Position numbers and translations under genes: made by a program. The notes under the pieces were generated by a model. That model searched no databases. It was not told the origin of the DNA and saw only the letters and a program-made list of their open reading frames with translations. A stretch of 64,000 nt of DNA from Lentzea jiangxiensis (GTDB taxonomy: Bacteria; Actinomycetota; Actinomycetes; Mycobacteriales; Pseudonocardiaceae), in NCBI RefSeq assembly GCF_900104175.1, contig NZ_FNIX01000017.1:88935-152934 (forward strand), written 5' to 3'. Below, in pieces: positions 1-9,309 of this stretch. How positions within the stretch are numbered: position 1 is the first letter of the stretch; each line of letters opens with the position of its first letter.

Positions 1-2328
<2,328 letters not shown>

Positions 2329-2373
2329 GGTGGATCTCCCTCGTGCTGGTGCTTTAGAAAGATGGTTTGCCCT

Positions 2374-2393
2374 GCGCGCCGCAAAAGGCGCGC
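2374..2393. other. Hairpin between nrdR and nrdJ
   Basis: GCGCGCC and GGCGCGC arms (7 bp) enclose a 6-nt loop in the 68-bp gap between the nrdR stop and the nrdJ start. No T-run follows on the minus strand, so it is more likely an intercistronic processing or partial attenuation structure than a full terminator. The role is inferred. Confidence 0.4.
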
Positions 2394-2396
2394 GGA

Positions 2397-2867
2397 TCAC
2401 TGCTCGGCCGGTGCTTCCTCGGCGCGGGCAGTGCGAAGATCGAGGATTTCCTTCTCGAAGTCCTCGACGGACGAGAAGGACCTGTAAACACTCGCGAAGC
2501 GCAGATAAGCGACCTCGTCGAGCTCGCGCAGGGGGCCGAGAATGGCGAGACCCACCTCGTGGCTCGCGATTTCCGCGCACCCCGTCGACCGGATCGACTC
2601 CTCCACCTGCTGAGCCAGAACCTGGAACGCGTCCTCGTCGACCGGGCGGCCCTGGCACGCCCTGCGCACGCCGACGACCACCTTGTCGCGGCTGAAGGGC
2701 TCCGTCACGCCGGAGCGCTTGACCACGGCGAGAACCGCTTCTTCGACCGTGGTGAACCTGCGGCTGCAGCTGTTGCAGGAGCGCCGGCGGCGGATCACCT
2801 GACCCTCGTCGACCTCACGGGAGTCGACCACCCGCGAGTCCGAATGGCGGCAGAACGGACACCGCAC
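2397..2867 (-). CDS. nrdR: Transcriptional repressor NrdR
   Basis: Represses ribonucleotide reductase genes in response to bound ATP/dATP. The 156-residue protein has the full family layout: an N-terminal zinc ribbon with Cys3, Cys6, Cys31 and Cys34, then an ATP-cone domain at about residues 46-136 (VKRSGVTEPFSRDKVVVGV). The start is GTG at 2867 (V/M-RCPFCRHSDSRVVDSR). It is first gene of the nrdR-nrdJ pair, and NrdR-box-like sites lie 60-105 bp upstream, so autoregulation is expected. Confidence 0.97.
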   Translation of the reverse strand: MRCPFCRHSDSRVVDSREVDEGQVIRRRRSCNSCSRRFTTVEEAVLAVVKRSGVTEPFSRDKVVVGVRRACQGRPVDEDAFQVLAQQVEESIRSTGCAEIASHEVGLAILGPLRELDEVAYLRFASVYRSFSSVEDFEKEILDLRTARAEEAPAEQ

Positions 2868-2925
2868 GCCACCTCACCCCTTCCCCGCGCAGCACTCACC
2901 ACAGCAGCCTCACTGGTCGGGTTAC

Positions 2926-2941
2926 CCACAACCTGTGGACT
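2926..2941 (-). promoter_or_regulatory. Degenerate NrdR box upstream of nrdR
   Basis: CCACAACCTGTGGACT matches the clear box at 3120 at 10 of 16 positions and starts exactly 32 bp (three helical turns) from the better box at 2958. NrdR boxes are known to occur as tandem pairs on the same helix face, which is the main reason for calling this weak copy. Confidence 0.5.
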
Positions 2942-2957
2942 ACTTGGAACGGTGCAA

Positions 2958-2973
2958 CCACTAGATGTAGGGG
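2958..2973 (-). promoter_or_regulatory. NrdR box upstream of nrdR
   Basis: CCACTAGATGTAGGGG is an imperfect palindrome (12 of 16 positions symmetric). It lies about 90 bp before the nrdR start and matches the actinobacterial NrdR-box style CCCCTACATCTAGTGG on the other strand. Confidence 0.75.
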
Positions 2974-3119
2974 TAGAACCTAGATCGCAATCGATGCCGG
3001 GCGCAACTCGACACGGCGCGTCGCGTGTCACCCTGTTGGACGAACCGCCGACGATCAGCGGTGATTACACAGCGACGCCCACCTCATGACGCAGCGAACA
3101 CGTCAGGGTGGGCGCGGAA

Positions 3120-3135
3120 CCACAAGATGTAGGGG
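3120..3135 (-). promoter_or_regulatory. Second strong NrdR-box copy
   Basis: CCACAAGATGTAGGGG differs from the 2958 site at one base but lies 162 bp further upstream, directly after the stop codon of the small membrane gene. It could mark a distal nrdRJ promoter or a looping site. No obvious 32-bp partner flanks it. Confidence 0.55.
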
Positions 3136-3140
3136 CAGGC

Positions 3141-3413
3141 CTACGGGGTGACCCCCACCTGCTGGAGGTAGAGCACGCCGACCGCGACGACCGTCAACGC
3201 GCTCAGGACGCCGGCCGCGATCAGCTCGAGCATCGACTCGCGCTTCGCACGGACCTCGCACGAGCTCGACCCGCGCTTCGCGGGAACCACGATCTGGTGC
3301 GGCCGCGTCGCCGGACGCCTCGGCATGACACGAGGCCCCGAACGGAGTGGGCGTCCCGCTGCGACGTCCGCGTCCTCGACAACGCGCAACCGCTTCTCGA
3401 CGAGCACCGCCAT
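3141..3413 (-). CDS. Small membrane protein in the lexA-nrdR gap, no LysM domain
   Basis: Ninety residues: a basic, proline/arginine-rich cytoplasmic N-terminus (MAVLVEKRLRVVEDADVAAG) and one C-terminal membrane helix (LELIAAGVLSALTVVAVGVL), ending nine residues later. The start at 3413 is preferred because GGAGG sits 5 nt before it; ATG at 3425 is the alternative. From family knowledge, this position in related genera holds a longer protein with the same N-terminus and membrane helix followed by a LysM peptidoglycan-binding domain. Here the stop comes right after the helix, so the wall-binding part is absent. It is divergent from lexA and shares its SOS-box region. Confidence 0.7.
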   Translation of the reverse strand: MAVLVEKRLRVVEDADVAAGRPLRSGPRVMPRRPATRPHQIVVPAKRGSSSCEVRAKRESMLELIAAGVLSALTVVAVGVLYLQQVGVTP

Positions 3414-3444
3414 CACGACCTCCATCGCAGGTCAGCCACCTTGA

Positions 3445-3460
3445 TCGAACAGAGGTTCGA
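3445..3460. promoter_or_regulatory. LexA (SOS) box 1 of the lexA region
   Basis: TCGAACAGAGGTTCGA fits the actinobacterial SOS box TCGAAC-N4-GTTCGA exactly. It lies 32 bp before the small membrane gene start and 174 bp before lexA, so it may serve both directions. Confidence 0.88.
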
Positions 3461-3525
3461 TCGAACGTCCGTGCGAATTTCTACCAGACCGGATGGCCGG
3501 GCGCCACAACACGCGCCCAAATAGC

Positions 3526-3541
3526 TCGAACAGGTGTTTGA
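3526..3541. promoter_or_regulatory. LexA (SOS) box 2, proximal to lexA
   Basis: TCGAACAGGTGTTTGA has one mismatch to TCGAAC-N4-GTTCGA and lies 92 bp before the lexA start. Together with the 3445 site it suggests LexA autoregulation through two operators. Confidence 0.85.
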
Positions 3542-3633
3542 TCTGCGCAGCAAACACGACTACCGTCGACCGTGAAGATCGACGGAGGCCGGAATCCCAT
3601 TCGAACTGGGGGGCGGCGAGGAGGACAGCGACC

Positions 3634-4326
3634 GTGGCAGGCAAGACGATCGACCCGGAGCCCGCTCTCGCGGAGACGAAGGTGAACGAGATCGCGGGAA
3701 ACGCCGGCCTGACCCTGCGTCAGCGCAAGGTGCTCGACGTGATCCGCGACTGGGTCGACCGTTTCGGCTACCCGCCGAGCGTGCGTGAGATCGGTGAGGC
3801 CGTGGGTCTCACGTCGACCTCGTCCGTGGCGTACCAACTGCGCGCGCTGGAGCGGAAGGGCTTCCTGCGCCGCGACCCGAACCGCCCGCGAGCGGTCGGC
3901 ATGCTGCCCACCGAGATCGACCCCGGTCTCGACCCCATGTCCAAGCCGACGCCCGCGTACGTGCCGATGGTCGGCCGGATCGCGGCAGGTGGCCCGATCC
4001 TGGCCGAGGAGTCGATCGAGGACGTGTTCCCGCTGCCGCGCGAGATCGTCGGCGAGGGCGAGTTGTTCCTGCTGCGCGTCGTCGGCGACTCGATGATCGA
4101 CGCCGCGATCACGGACGGCGACTGGGTCGTGATCCGCAAGCAGCCCACGGCCGACCAGGGCGAGATCGTCGCCGCCATGATCGACGGCGAGGCGACCGTG
4201 AAGACGTTCAAGCGCAAGGACGGCCACGTGTGGCTGATGCCGCACAACCCGGCCTACCAGCCGATCAACGGCGACGAGGCCACCATCCTCGGCAAGGTCG
4301 TCACGGTGCTGAGGCGTCTGCCGTAG
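3634..4326 (+). CDS. lexA: SOS repressor LexA
   Basis: Repressor of the DNA-damage regulon that self-cleaves when RecA forms filaments. The 230-residue protein has an N-terminal winged helix (TLRQRKVLDVIRDWVDRFGY, recognition helix near residues 57-70) and a C-terminal S24 protease domain. The cleavage bond is Ala118-Gly119 in RIAAGGPI, the nucleophile Ser153 in GDSM, and the general base Lys190 in ATVKTFKR. The start is GTG at 3634; longer in-frame ATG starts would run through the operator region. Its 3' end overlaps the convergent regulator gene by 26 bp. Confidence 0.97.
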   Translation: MAGKTIDPEPALAETKVNEIAGNAGLTLRQRKVLDVIRDWVDRFGYPPSVREIGEAVGLTSTSSVAYQLRALERKGFLRRDPNRPRAVGMLPTEIDPGLDPMSKPTPAYVPMVGRIAAGGPILAEESIEDVFPLPREIVGEGELFLLRVVGDSMIDAAITDGDWVVIRKQPTADQGEIVAAMIDGEATVKTFKRKDGHVWLMPHNPAYQPINGDEATILGKVVTVLRRLP

Positions 4327-5050
4327 CTTCGCCGCGGGCGCGCTTCTTCTTGCTGAAGAAGTCGAGCCACTTCTGCCTCGTGGCCTCCATGTCCACGACG
4401 ACGAACGCGAAGAACTGACCCATGTCCTTGAGGCGGGCACCGACCGGCGTGTCGAGACCGAAGATCTCGGCACCGTCCAGTCCGGTGTCCGCCCAGGTCG
4501 AGTTGCGCTGGGCACTGGACAGCCACGCCTGGTACCAGAGGTCGTCGCCCAGGAAGTAGCGCACGCGCTTGCCGTCGCGTTCGGCGCTCAGCAGGTCGAG
4601 TTCCTGCAGGTAGGCGGTTGAGCGCGAGACCGTGCCGGGGCTGACCGACAGCCGCAGCACGAGCTCCGTCGCGGTGAGACTGCCCCTGTCGGTCATGAAG
4701 ATCTCGGCGAGGATCCGCGCCGCCGTGCGCGTGAGTCCGGTCTGCCGGAACACGCCGACCAGTCTCAGGTGGAACTCCTGCACCTCGCCCGGACCGCGGT
4801 CGAACGAGCAGGACTCCTCGTCGACGTCGAGGTCGTCCACGGCGGGCATCCGGCGCGTCGCCCGCTCGCTCGCCGCCCGGTGCGCGGCACCCGGCCGGTA
4901 GTTGTTGTGCCCCCCGTTGCGGACCACCTCCCGCTGGATCGTCGAGGCCGGCCTTTGCAACCGCCTCCCGATCTCGGAGTAGCCGAGCCCGTCCCAGAGG
5001 AACTGGGCGATGAGCTGCCGTTCTTCTTCATCCAGGCGTTTACCGGGCAC
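4301..5050 (-). CDS. Regulator with IS30-type HTH_38 domain fused to a MarR/GbsR-like winged helix
   Basis: A 249-residue DNA-binding protein with two predicted domains. Residues about 5-45 (LDEEERQLIAQFLWDGLGYS) look like the HTH_38 domain found at the front of IS30 transposases. Residues about 95-190 are a MarR/GbsR-like winged helix (GSLTATELVLRLSVSPGTVS, ERDGKRVRYFLGDD). No transposase catalytic domain is present, so this is a regulator. The start is GTG at 5050. It is divergent from the P450 gene, and the 110-bp gap holds a palindrome that is a good operator candidate. The ligand is unknown. Confidence 0.8.
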   Translation of the reverse strand: MPGKRLDEEERQLIAQFLWDGLGYSEIGRRLQRPASTIQREVVRNGGHNNYRPGAAHRAASERATRRMPAVDDLDVDEESCSFDRGPGEVQEFHLRLVGVFRQTGLTRTAARILAEIFMTDRGSLTATELVLRLSVSPGTVSRSTAYLQELDLLSAERDGKRVRYFLGDDLWYQAWLSSAQRNSTWADTGLDGAEIFGLDTPVGARLKDMGQFFAFVVVDMEATRQKWLDFFSKKKRARGEATADASAP

Positions 5051-5079
5051 GACATCATGGTGCCTTGCACTTCAAGCCA

Positions 5080-5114
5080 TTGCAATGAGTCTTTTGACTC
5101 CGTCCGCAAACGTT
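5080..5114. repeat. Copy A of the TTGCAA/GTCCGCAAA intergenic repeat; candidate operator
   Basis: TTGCAATGAG, then the perfect inverted repeat GAGTCTTTTGACTC (5087-5100), then CGTCCGCAAACGTT, between the HTH_38/MarR gene and the P450. Related copies lie at 30955-31007, 31086-31128 and 54566-54647. Extra TTGCA/TTGCAAG words follow at 5121 and 5145. It may be the operator of the adjacent regulator, or a dispersed repeat that landed here. Confidence 0.65.
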
Positions 5115-5160
5115 CCTAGCTTGCAGGAAGGGGAAAGAAGCTCGTTGCAAGGGGGAAGCA

Positions 5161-6270
5161 ATGCCACTGAGCCCGATGACGTACCCGGACGGGCACGCCG
5201 GCTGGCGAGCGCACGACCACGCTTCGGTGCGTGCGGTGCTCGCGGACGACCGGTTCAGCATCCGGCCGGACCTGATGCACAACCCGTTCGGGCCGGGGCG
5301 TCCCGGTGACGCGCCACCGTCGCCGCCTGGTGCGTTCACCGACCACGACCCGCCGGAGCACACGCGGTACCGGAGCAGGCTGACGGGTCAGTTCACCGTG
5401 CGGCGGATGCGGCTGCTCGCCGAGCGGCTGGAGGTGATCACGGTCGCGCACCTCGACGAGCTCTCGGCGGTGGGCTCGCCTGCGGACCTGGTCGAGCACT
5501 TCGCGGTGCCGGTGCCCGGGTTGATGATCTGCGAGCTGCTCGGCGTGCCGTACGAGCGGCGTGCCGAGTTCCAGCAGGACGCGATGGTGCTCACCGGCGG
5601 CAGCGGCGCGGAGGCCGGCGAGGCGGAGGCGATGTTCGCCGCGTTCGGGAGGTTGCAGCGGTTCATGCTGGAGATGGTCGCGGCGAAGCGGGCTCGGGCG
5701 ACCGACGACGTGTTGAGCGATCTGGTCAACGCGGACCACGACCTGAGCGACGACGAGATGGCCGCGATGGGCATGGCGTTGCTCGGCGGCGGGCTCGACA
5801 CGACGACGAACATGCTGTCGCTCGGCGCGCTGGAGCTCATGCGGGAGCCGGCGCGGGTGGAGGCGATGCTCGCCGATCCCGCGGCCGCCGTGGAGGAGCT
5901 GCTCCGATACATCAGTCTGACGCCCGCGACGGTGCGCACGGCGTTGGAGGACGTCGAGGTCGACGGTGTCGTCGTGCGGAAGGGCGACACGGTGTTCGTC
6001 GAGCTGGCGTCGGCGAACCGCGATCCGGCGCGGTACGCGGATCCGGACGTCCTCGACCTGGCTCGGGGCGCGACCGGGCACCTGGCGTTCGGGCACGGCG
6101 TCCACCAGTGCATCGGCCAGCACCTCGCGCGGATCGAGTTGAAGATCGCCTTCCCGGGCCTCTTCACGCGGTTCCCGGGGTTGCGGCTGGCCGTGCCCGA
6201 GGACGAGTTGCCGCATCGGGCGAGCCTGGTGATCGGCGGGCTGGAGCGCATGCCGGTCGCCTGGGACTGA
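5161..6270 (+). CDS. Cytochrome P450
   Basis: Soluble class I bacterial P450 monooxygenase, 369 residues, somewhat short for the family (about 400). Key parts: the oxygen-binding I-helix GGGLDTTT at about 209-216, the K-helix ExxR as EELLR (Glu246-Arg249), and the heme loop AFGHGVHQCIGQHLAR with ligand Cys317. No ferredoxin or biosynthetic cluster is next to it, so the substrate cannot be named. The start has AAGGGGGAAG in front. It is divergent from the HTH_38/MarR gene, which probably controls it. Confidence 0.93.
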   Translation: MPLSPMTYPDGHAGWRAHDHASVRAVLADDRFSIRPDLMHNPFGPGRPGDAPPSPPGAFTDHDPPEHTRYRSRLTGQFTVRRMRLLAERLEVITVAHLDELSAVGSPADLVEHFAVPVPGLMICELLGVPYERRAEFQQDAMVLTGGSGAEAGEAEAMFAAFGRLQRFMLEMVAAKRARATDDVLSDLVNADHDLSDDEMAAMGMALLGGGLDTTTNMLSLGALELMREPARVEAMLADPAAAVEELLRYISLTPATVRTALEDVEVDGVVVRKGDTVFVELASANRDPARYADPDVLDLARGATGHLAFGHGVHQCIGQHLARIELKIAFPGLFTRFPGLRLAVPEDELPHRASLVIGGLERMPVAWD

Positions 6271-6294
6271 CGTGCCGGGCCTTCCGCGCGGCCT

Positions 6295-7266
6295 CTAAGC
6301 GCGGCGGCGGAAGCGCAGTCCGATGACCAGGGCGGCGGCGAGCACGATGCCGCCGAGGGTCAGGGCCAGGGGCCAGTTCTGCCAGGAGCCGTTCGACGAC
6401 TCCGGCGGGGCGGCCTGCGGCTGGCCGGCGGCCGGGGGTGGTGGCGTCGTGGTCGTCGGCGCGGCCGGCTGGGCCAGGGATGCGGCGCCCGTGACGGCGC
6501 GGATCGCGGTGCCGGCGCCCTCCGAGGCGGACAGCAGGGTGCCGTCCGGGTCGAAGGCGATGGCCTCGCCCTGGGGTTCGTTCGGCAGCGGGACCCGGAC
6601 CGGGTCGCCGGCCAGGGCCTGGGCGACCGCTCCCTTCGGGTCGCCGTCCGGGACCGGGAAGAGGTACGCGTCGGTGTAGGTGCGCAGGGCGATGACGGAG
6701 CCGTCGGCGGTCGAGGCGGCTCCGGTCACCAGGCGCGAGTCGAGGGTGCCTTCGAGCGGCCCGCCCGGGGTGTCCGTCGTCGACAGCGACACGCGTCCGA
6801 CCTGCTCCAGCGGCACCGGCGCATCAGTGCGGAGAGGAGCCGTCGGACGGTAGACCAGCGCGGAACCGAGCGGTTCCTTGGTGATGATGTACGGCGTGCC
6901 CGTCTTGTCGACGAGCAGCGCCTCGGCGTCGTGCTTGCCGTCGGGGTACGTCACGCGGAACCGCTCCACGGCGCCGGAAGGCGAGACCTTGTGCAAGGCG
7001 ACCGTGGAGCGGGACTTGTTGTTGTCGCCGGTGTCGGACGCCCAGAGGGTGCCGTCCGGCGTCATCGCGAGGTCTTCGACGTCGTAGGGGTCGACGGGCG
7101 CGGTGATCGTGCGTTTCACGACGCAGTCGCGGCCCATGACCTGGATGCGCAGCGTGCCGTTGTCGCTGTCGCTGACGGCGAAGAACTGCTTGCCGTCGGA
7201 CGTGAGCCCGGAGAGCTCCTGCATGGCTACCGGGCACACGTCCACCGGGGGAGGCGGGAGGATCAA
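6295..7266 (-). CDS. Beta-propeller-like protein with C-terminal membrane anchor
   Basis: Unrecognised 323-residue protein. Repeated blade-like segments (FFAVSDSDNGTLRIQV, DVEDLAMTPDGTLWASDTGD, QGEAIAFDPDGTLLSASEG) suggest an NHL/YVTN-type propeller. A proline/threonine linker (APTTTTPPPPAAGQ) and a membrane helix near residues 297-318 ending in RFRRRA follow. This layout implies a surface-exposed, C-terminally anchored protein, yet no signal peptide is visible from the TTG start at 7266. That start overlaps the hflX stop (TTGA), so translation is probably coupled to hflX. Confidence 0.7.
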   Translation of the reverse strand: MILPPPPVDVCPVAMQELSGLTSDGKQFFAVSDSDNGTLRIQVMGRDCVVKRTITAPVDPYDVEDLAMTPDGTLWASDTGDNNKSRSTVALHKVSPSGAVERFRVTYPDGKHDAEALLVDKTGTPYIITKEPLGSALVYRPTAPLRTDAPVPLEQVGRVSLSTTDTPGGPLEGTLDSRLVTGAASTADGSVIALRTYTDAYLFPVPDGDPKGAVAQALAGDPVRVPLPNEPQGEAIAFDPDGTLLSASEGAGTAIRAVTGAASLAQPAAPTTTTPPPPAAGQPQAAPPESSNGSWQNWPLALTLGGIVLAAALVIGLRFRRRA

Positions 7267-8726
7267 GCAGGCGTCCCGTTCGTCGCGAACTCCTCGAGGA
7301 CGCCGGCGAGATCCGGGCGCACGCGGGCGTTGAGCAGCGTGCCCGACTCCGTGTGCTTCTCGGACAGCACCTCGCCGTCGCGGTGCACGCGGGCGACGAC
7401 CTCGCCGCGCGCGTACGGCACGAGGGCCTCGACGACGACCTCGGGCCGTGGCATCAGCTCGGCGATGCGGACCCGCAGCTCCTCGATGCCGACGCCCGAA
7501 TGCGCCGACACGAAGGACGCGTCCGGGAACAGGTGACGCAGCCGCGCCATGCCCAGATCGCCCACCGCGTCGATCTTGTTGACGACGAGCAGCTCGCGCG
7601 GCATCGGCGCCCCGGTCTTCTCGTTGATCTCGGCGAGGACCTCGCGCACGGCCTTGACCTGCTTCTCCGGCATGCTGTCGGAGCCGTCGACCACGTGCAC
7701 GAGCAGGTCGGACTGACCGACCTCCTCGAGGGTCGAGCGGAATGCCTCGACCAGCTGGTGCGGCAGGTGCCGGACGAAGCCGACCGTGTCCGTCAGCGTG
7801 TACGGCAGGCCTTCGGGCGTCAGCGCGCGGCGCGTCGTCGGGTCGAGGGTGGCGAACAGCGCGTCCTCCACCAGGACACCGGCGCCCGTCAGCGCGTTGA
7901 GCAGCGACGACTTGCCCGCGTTCGTGTACCCCGCGATGGCGACGCTCGGGATCTCGTTCGCCGTGCGGCGGCCCCGCTTGGTCTCGCGGATGACGCCGAT
8001 CGCGGCGATCTCGCGGCGCAGCTTGCTGATGCGCGCGCGGATCCGGCGGCGGTCGGTCTCGATCTTCGTCTCACCGGGACCGCGCAGACCCACGCCGCCG
8101 TTGCCGCCACCGGCACGACCACCGGCCTGCCGCGACAACGTCTCACCCCAGCCGCGCAGGCGCGGCATCAGGTACTGCAGCTGGGCCAGCTCGACCTGCG
8201 CCTTGCCCTCCTTGGACCGCGCGTGCTGCGCGAAGATGTCCAGGATGAGCGCGGTGCGGTCGATGACCTTGACCTTGAGCTTCTCCTCCAGCTGGCGCAG
8301 CTGGCCGGGAGAGAGCTCGCCGTCGCAGATCACGGTGTCGGCGCCGGTCGACTGCACGACGTCGCGCAGCTCGGAGACCTTGCCCGAGCCGATGTACGTC
8401 GCGGCGTCCGGCTTGTCCCGCCGTTGCACGACGCCTTCGAGGACCTCGGAGCCCGCGGTCTCGGCGAGGCGCGCCAGCTCCTCCATCGAGGCGTCGGAGT
8501 CGGCCGCCGTGCCCTCGGTCCACACCCCGACGAGCACGACCCGCTCCAGGCGAAGCTGGCGGTACTCGACCTCGGTGATGTCCTCGAGCTCGGTGGACAG
8601 CCCGGCGACGCGGCGCAGTGCGGCGCGCTCGGCACGTTCGAAGTCGCCGGTCGAGAAGTCGTCCTCCTCGTCCCAGGTGCTGTCGAACTCCGGGTCGAAC
8701 TCTGTGCTCTGGATGTTTTCCGTCAT
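7263..8726 (-). CDS. hflX: Ribosome-associated GTPase HflX
   Basis: GTPase that splits or rescues stalled ribosomes under stress. It has 487 residues from ATG at 8726. The N-terminal HflX domain contains the glycine-rich linker GGRAGGGNGGVGLRGPGETK at about 202-221. The G domain has P-loop GYTNAGKSS (about 266-274), switch DTVGF, and NKID. An acidic N-terminal extension (DPEFDSTWDEEDDFSTGDF) is typical of actinobacterial HflX. A longer start at 8828 would overlap the upstream regulator gene and is not favoured. The stop overlaps the start of the propeller gene by 4 nt. Confidence 0.96.
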   Translation of the reverse strand: MTENIQSTEFDPEFDSTWDEEDDFSTGDFERAERAALRRVAGLSTELEDITEVEYRQLRLERVVLVGVWTEGTAADSDASMEELARLAETAGSEVLEGVVQRRDKPDAATYIGSGKVSELRDVVQSTGADTVICDGELSPGQLRQLEEKLKVKVIDRTALILDIFAQHARSKEGKAQVELAQLQYLMPRLRGWGETLSRQAGGRAGGGNGGVGLRGPGETKIETDRRRIRARISKLRREIAAIGVIRETKRGRRTANEIPSVAIAGYTNAGKSSLLNALTGAGVLVEDALFATLDPTTRRALTPEGLPYTLTDTVGFVRHLPHQLVEAFRSTLEEVGQSDLLVHVVDGSDSMPEKQVKAVREVLAEINEKTGAPMPRELLVVNKIDAVGDLGMARLRHLFPDASFVSAHSGVGIEELRVRIAELMPRPEVVVEALVPYARGEVVARVHRDGEVLSEKHTESGTLLNARVRPDLAGVLEEFATNGTPA

Positions 8727-8751
8727 TTGCCCTTCATCGTCCCACGGACCG

Positions 8752-9252
8752 TTAGTCCCCCGGATACACCGCGAGGTAGATCGCCACACGGGGAACATCC
8801 GGCTTGACCGGTTGTGCGGCCAGCTCATCCATCAACGTCGCGAGCCGCTGCTTTAGTTCCTCCGGGTCGACGGTGACGACCAGACGGCTCTGATCCACGT
8901 CACCGAGCCCGATGTCGGCGACCTCGCCGAGGAAAGCGTGCAACATCGCCTCACCGACTGCGAGCGCATTTTCGCTGTTGTCGAGCTGCCAGGACAGGCC
9001 CGTCGACCGGTAGGGGATCTCTTTCGCCCCTCTGTTGCCCGCTCGCGGCGGCATCGCCTCGAGGAATCCGGCGGCGACGAGCTTGCGCACGTGGTGCAGC
9101 GTCGTGGCCGGGTCCTTGCCGAGGCGCTGCGCCAGCTCCTTGTTGGTGAGCGGGCGCTCGAACGTCATGCGGATGATGCGAAGCCGCAGGTCGGAGCTCA
9201 GCGCGGCGGCTTCCTCGCTCGTCGCGGGACGTCGTTTCCTGGAGAGGGCCAC
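8752..9252 (-). CDS. ArsR-type winged-helix regulator
   Basis: A 166-residue protein with an ArsR/HTH_20 winged helix at about residues 12-75 (SSDLRLRIIRMTFERPLTNK, GKDPATTLHHVRKLVAAGFL), then a domain that may bind a ligand or dimerise. The start is GTG at 9252. It is divergent from an MFS exporter; a perfect inverted repeat in the gap overlaps the exporter's -35 box, so it most likely represses the exporter. It lies 25 bp upstream of hflX on the same strand. Confidence 0.85.
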   Translation of the reverse strand: MALSRKRRPATSEEAAALSSDLRLRIIRMTFERPLTNKELAQRLGKDPATTLHHVRKLVAAGFLEAMPPRAGNRGAKEIPYRSTGLSWQLDNSENALAVGEAMLHAFLGEVADIGLGDVDQSRLVVTVDPEELKQRLATLMDELAAQPVKPDVPRVAIYLAVYPGD

Positions 9253-9268
9253 GAGTTCAGCCTAGATG

Positions 9269-9292
9269 AGTGATTGACAGTTTCCAATCACT
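9269..9292. promoter_or_regulatory. Operator AGTGATTG-N8-CAATCACT overlapping a TTGACA -35 box
   Basis: Two perfect 8-bp arms (9269-9276 and 9285-9292) flank an 8-bp spacer between the ArsR-type gene and the MFS gene. A consensus -35 hexamer TTGACA (9274-9279) overlaps the left arm. Binding here would occlude RNA polymerase at the exporter promoter. A plausible -10 is CAGACT near 9298, close to the MFS ATG at 9310. Confidence 0.8.
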
Positions 9293-9309
9293 CGGCGCAG
9301 ACTCGCCGG

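Noticed and set aside
2329..2396. Cobalamin riboswitch before nrdJ
   Set aside because: The gap is only 68 bp with a small hairpin and no B12-box; regulation by NrdR is sufficient.
4301..5050. IS30-type transposase
   Set aside because: Only the HTH_38 domain matches; no integrase catalytic core or terminal inverted repeats are present.
9274..9309. TTG start for the MFS gene at 9274
   Set aside because: That TTG is part of the -35 box and operator; the ATG at 9310 matches the family N-terminus.
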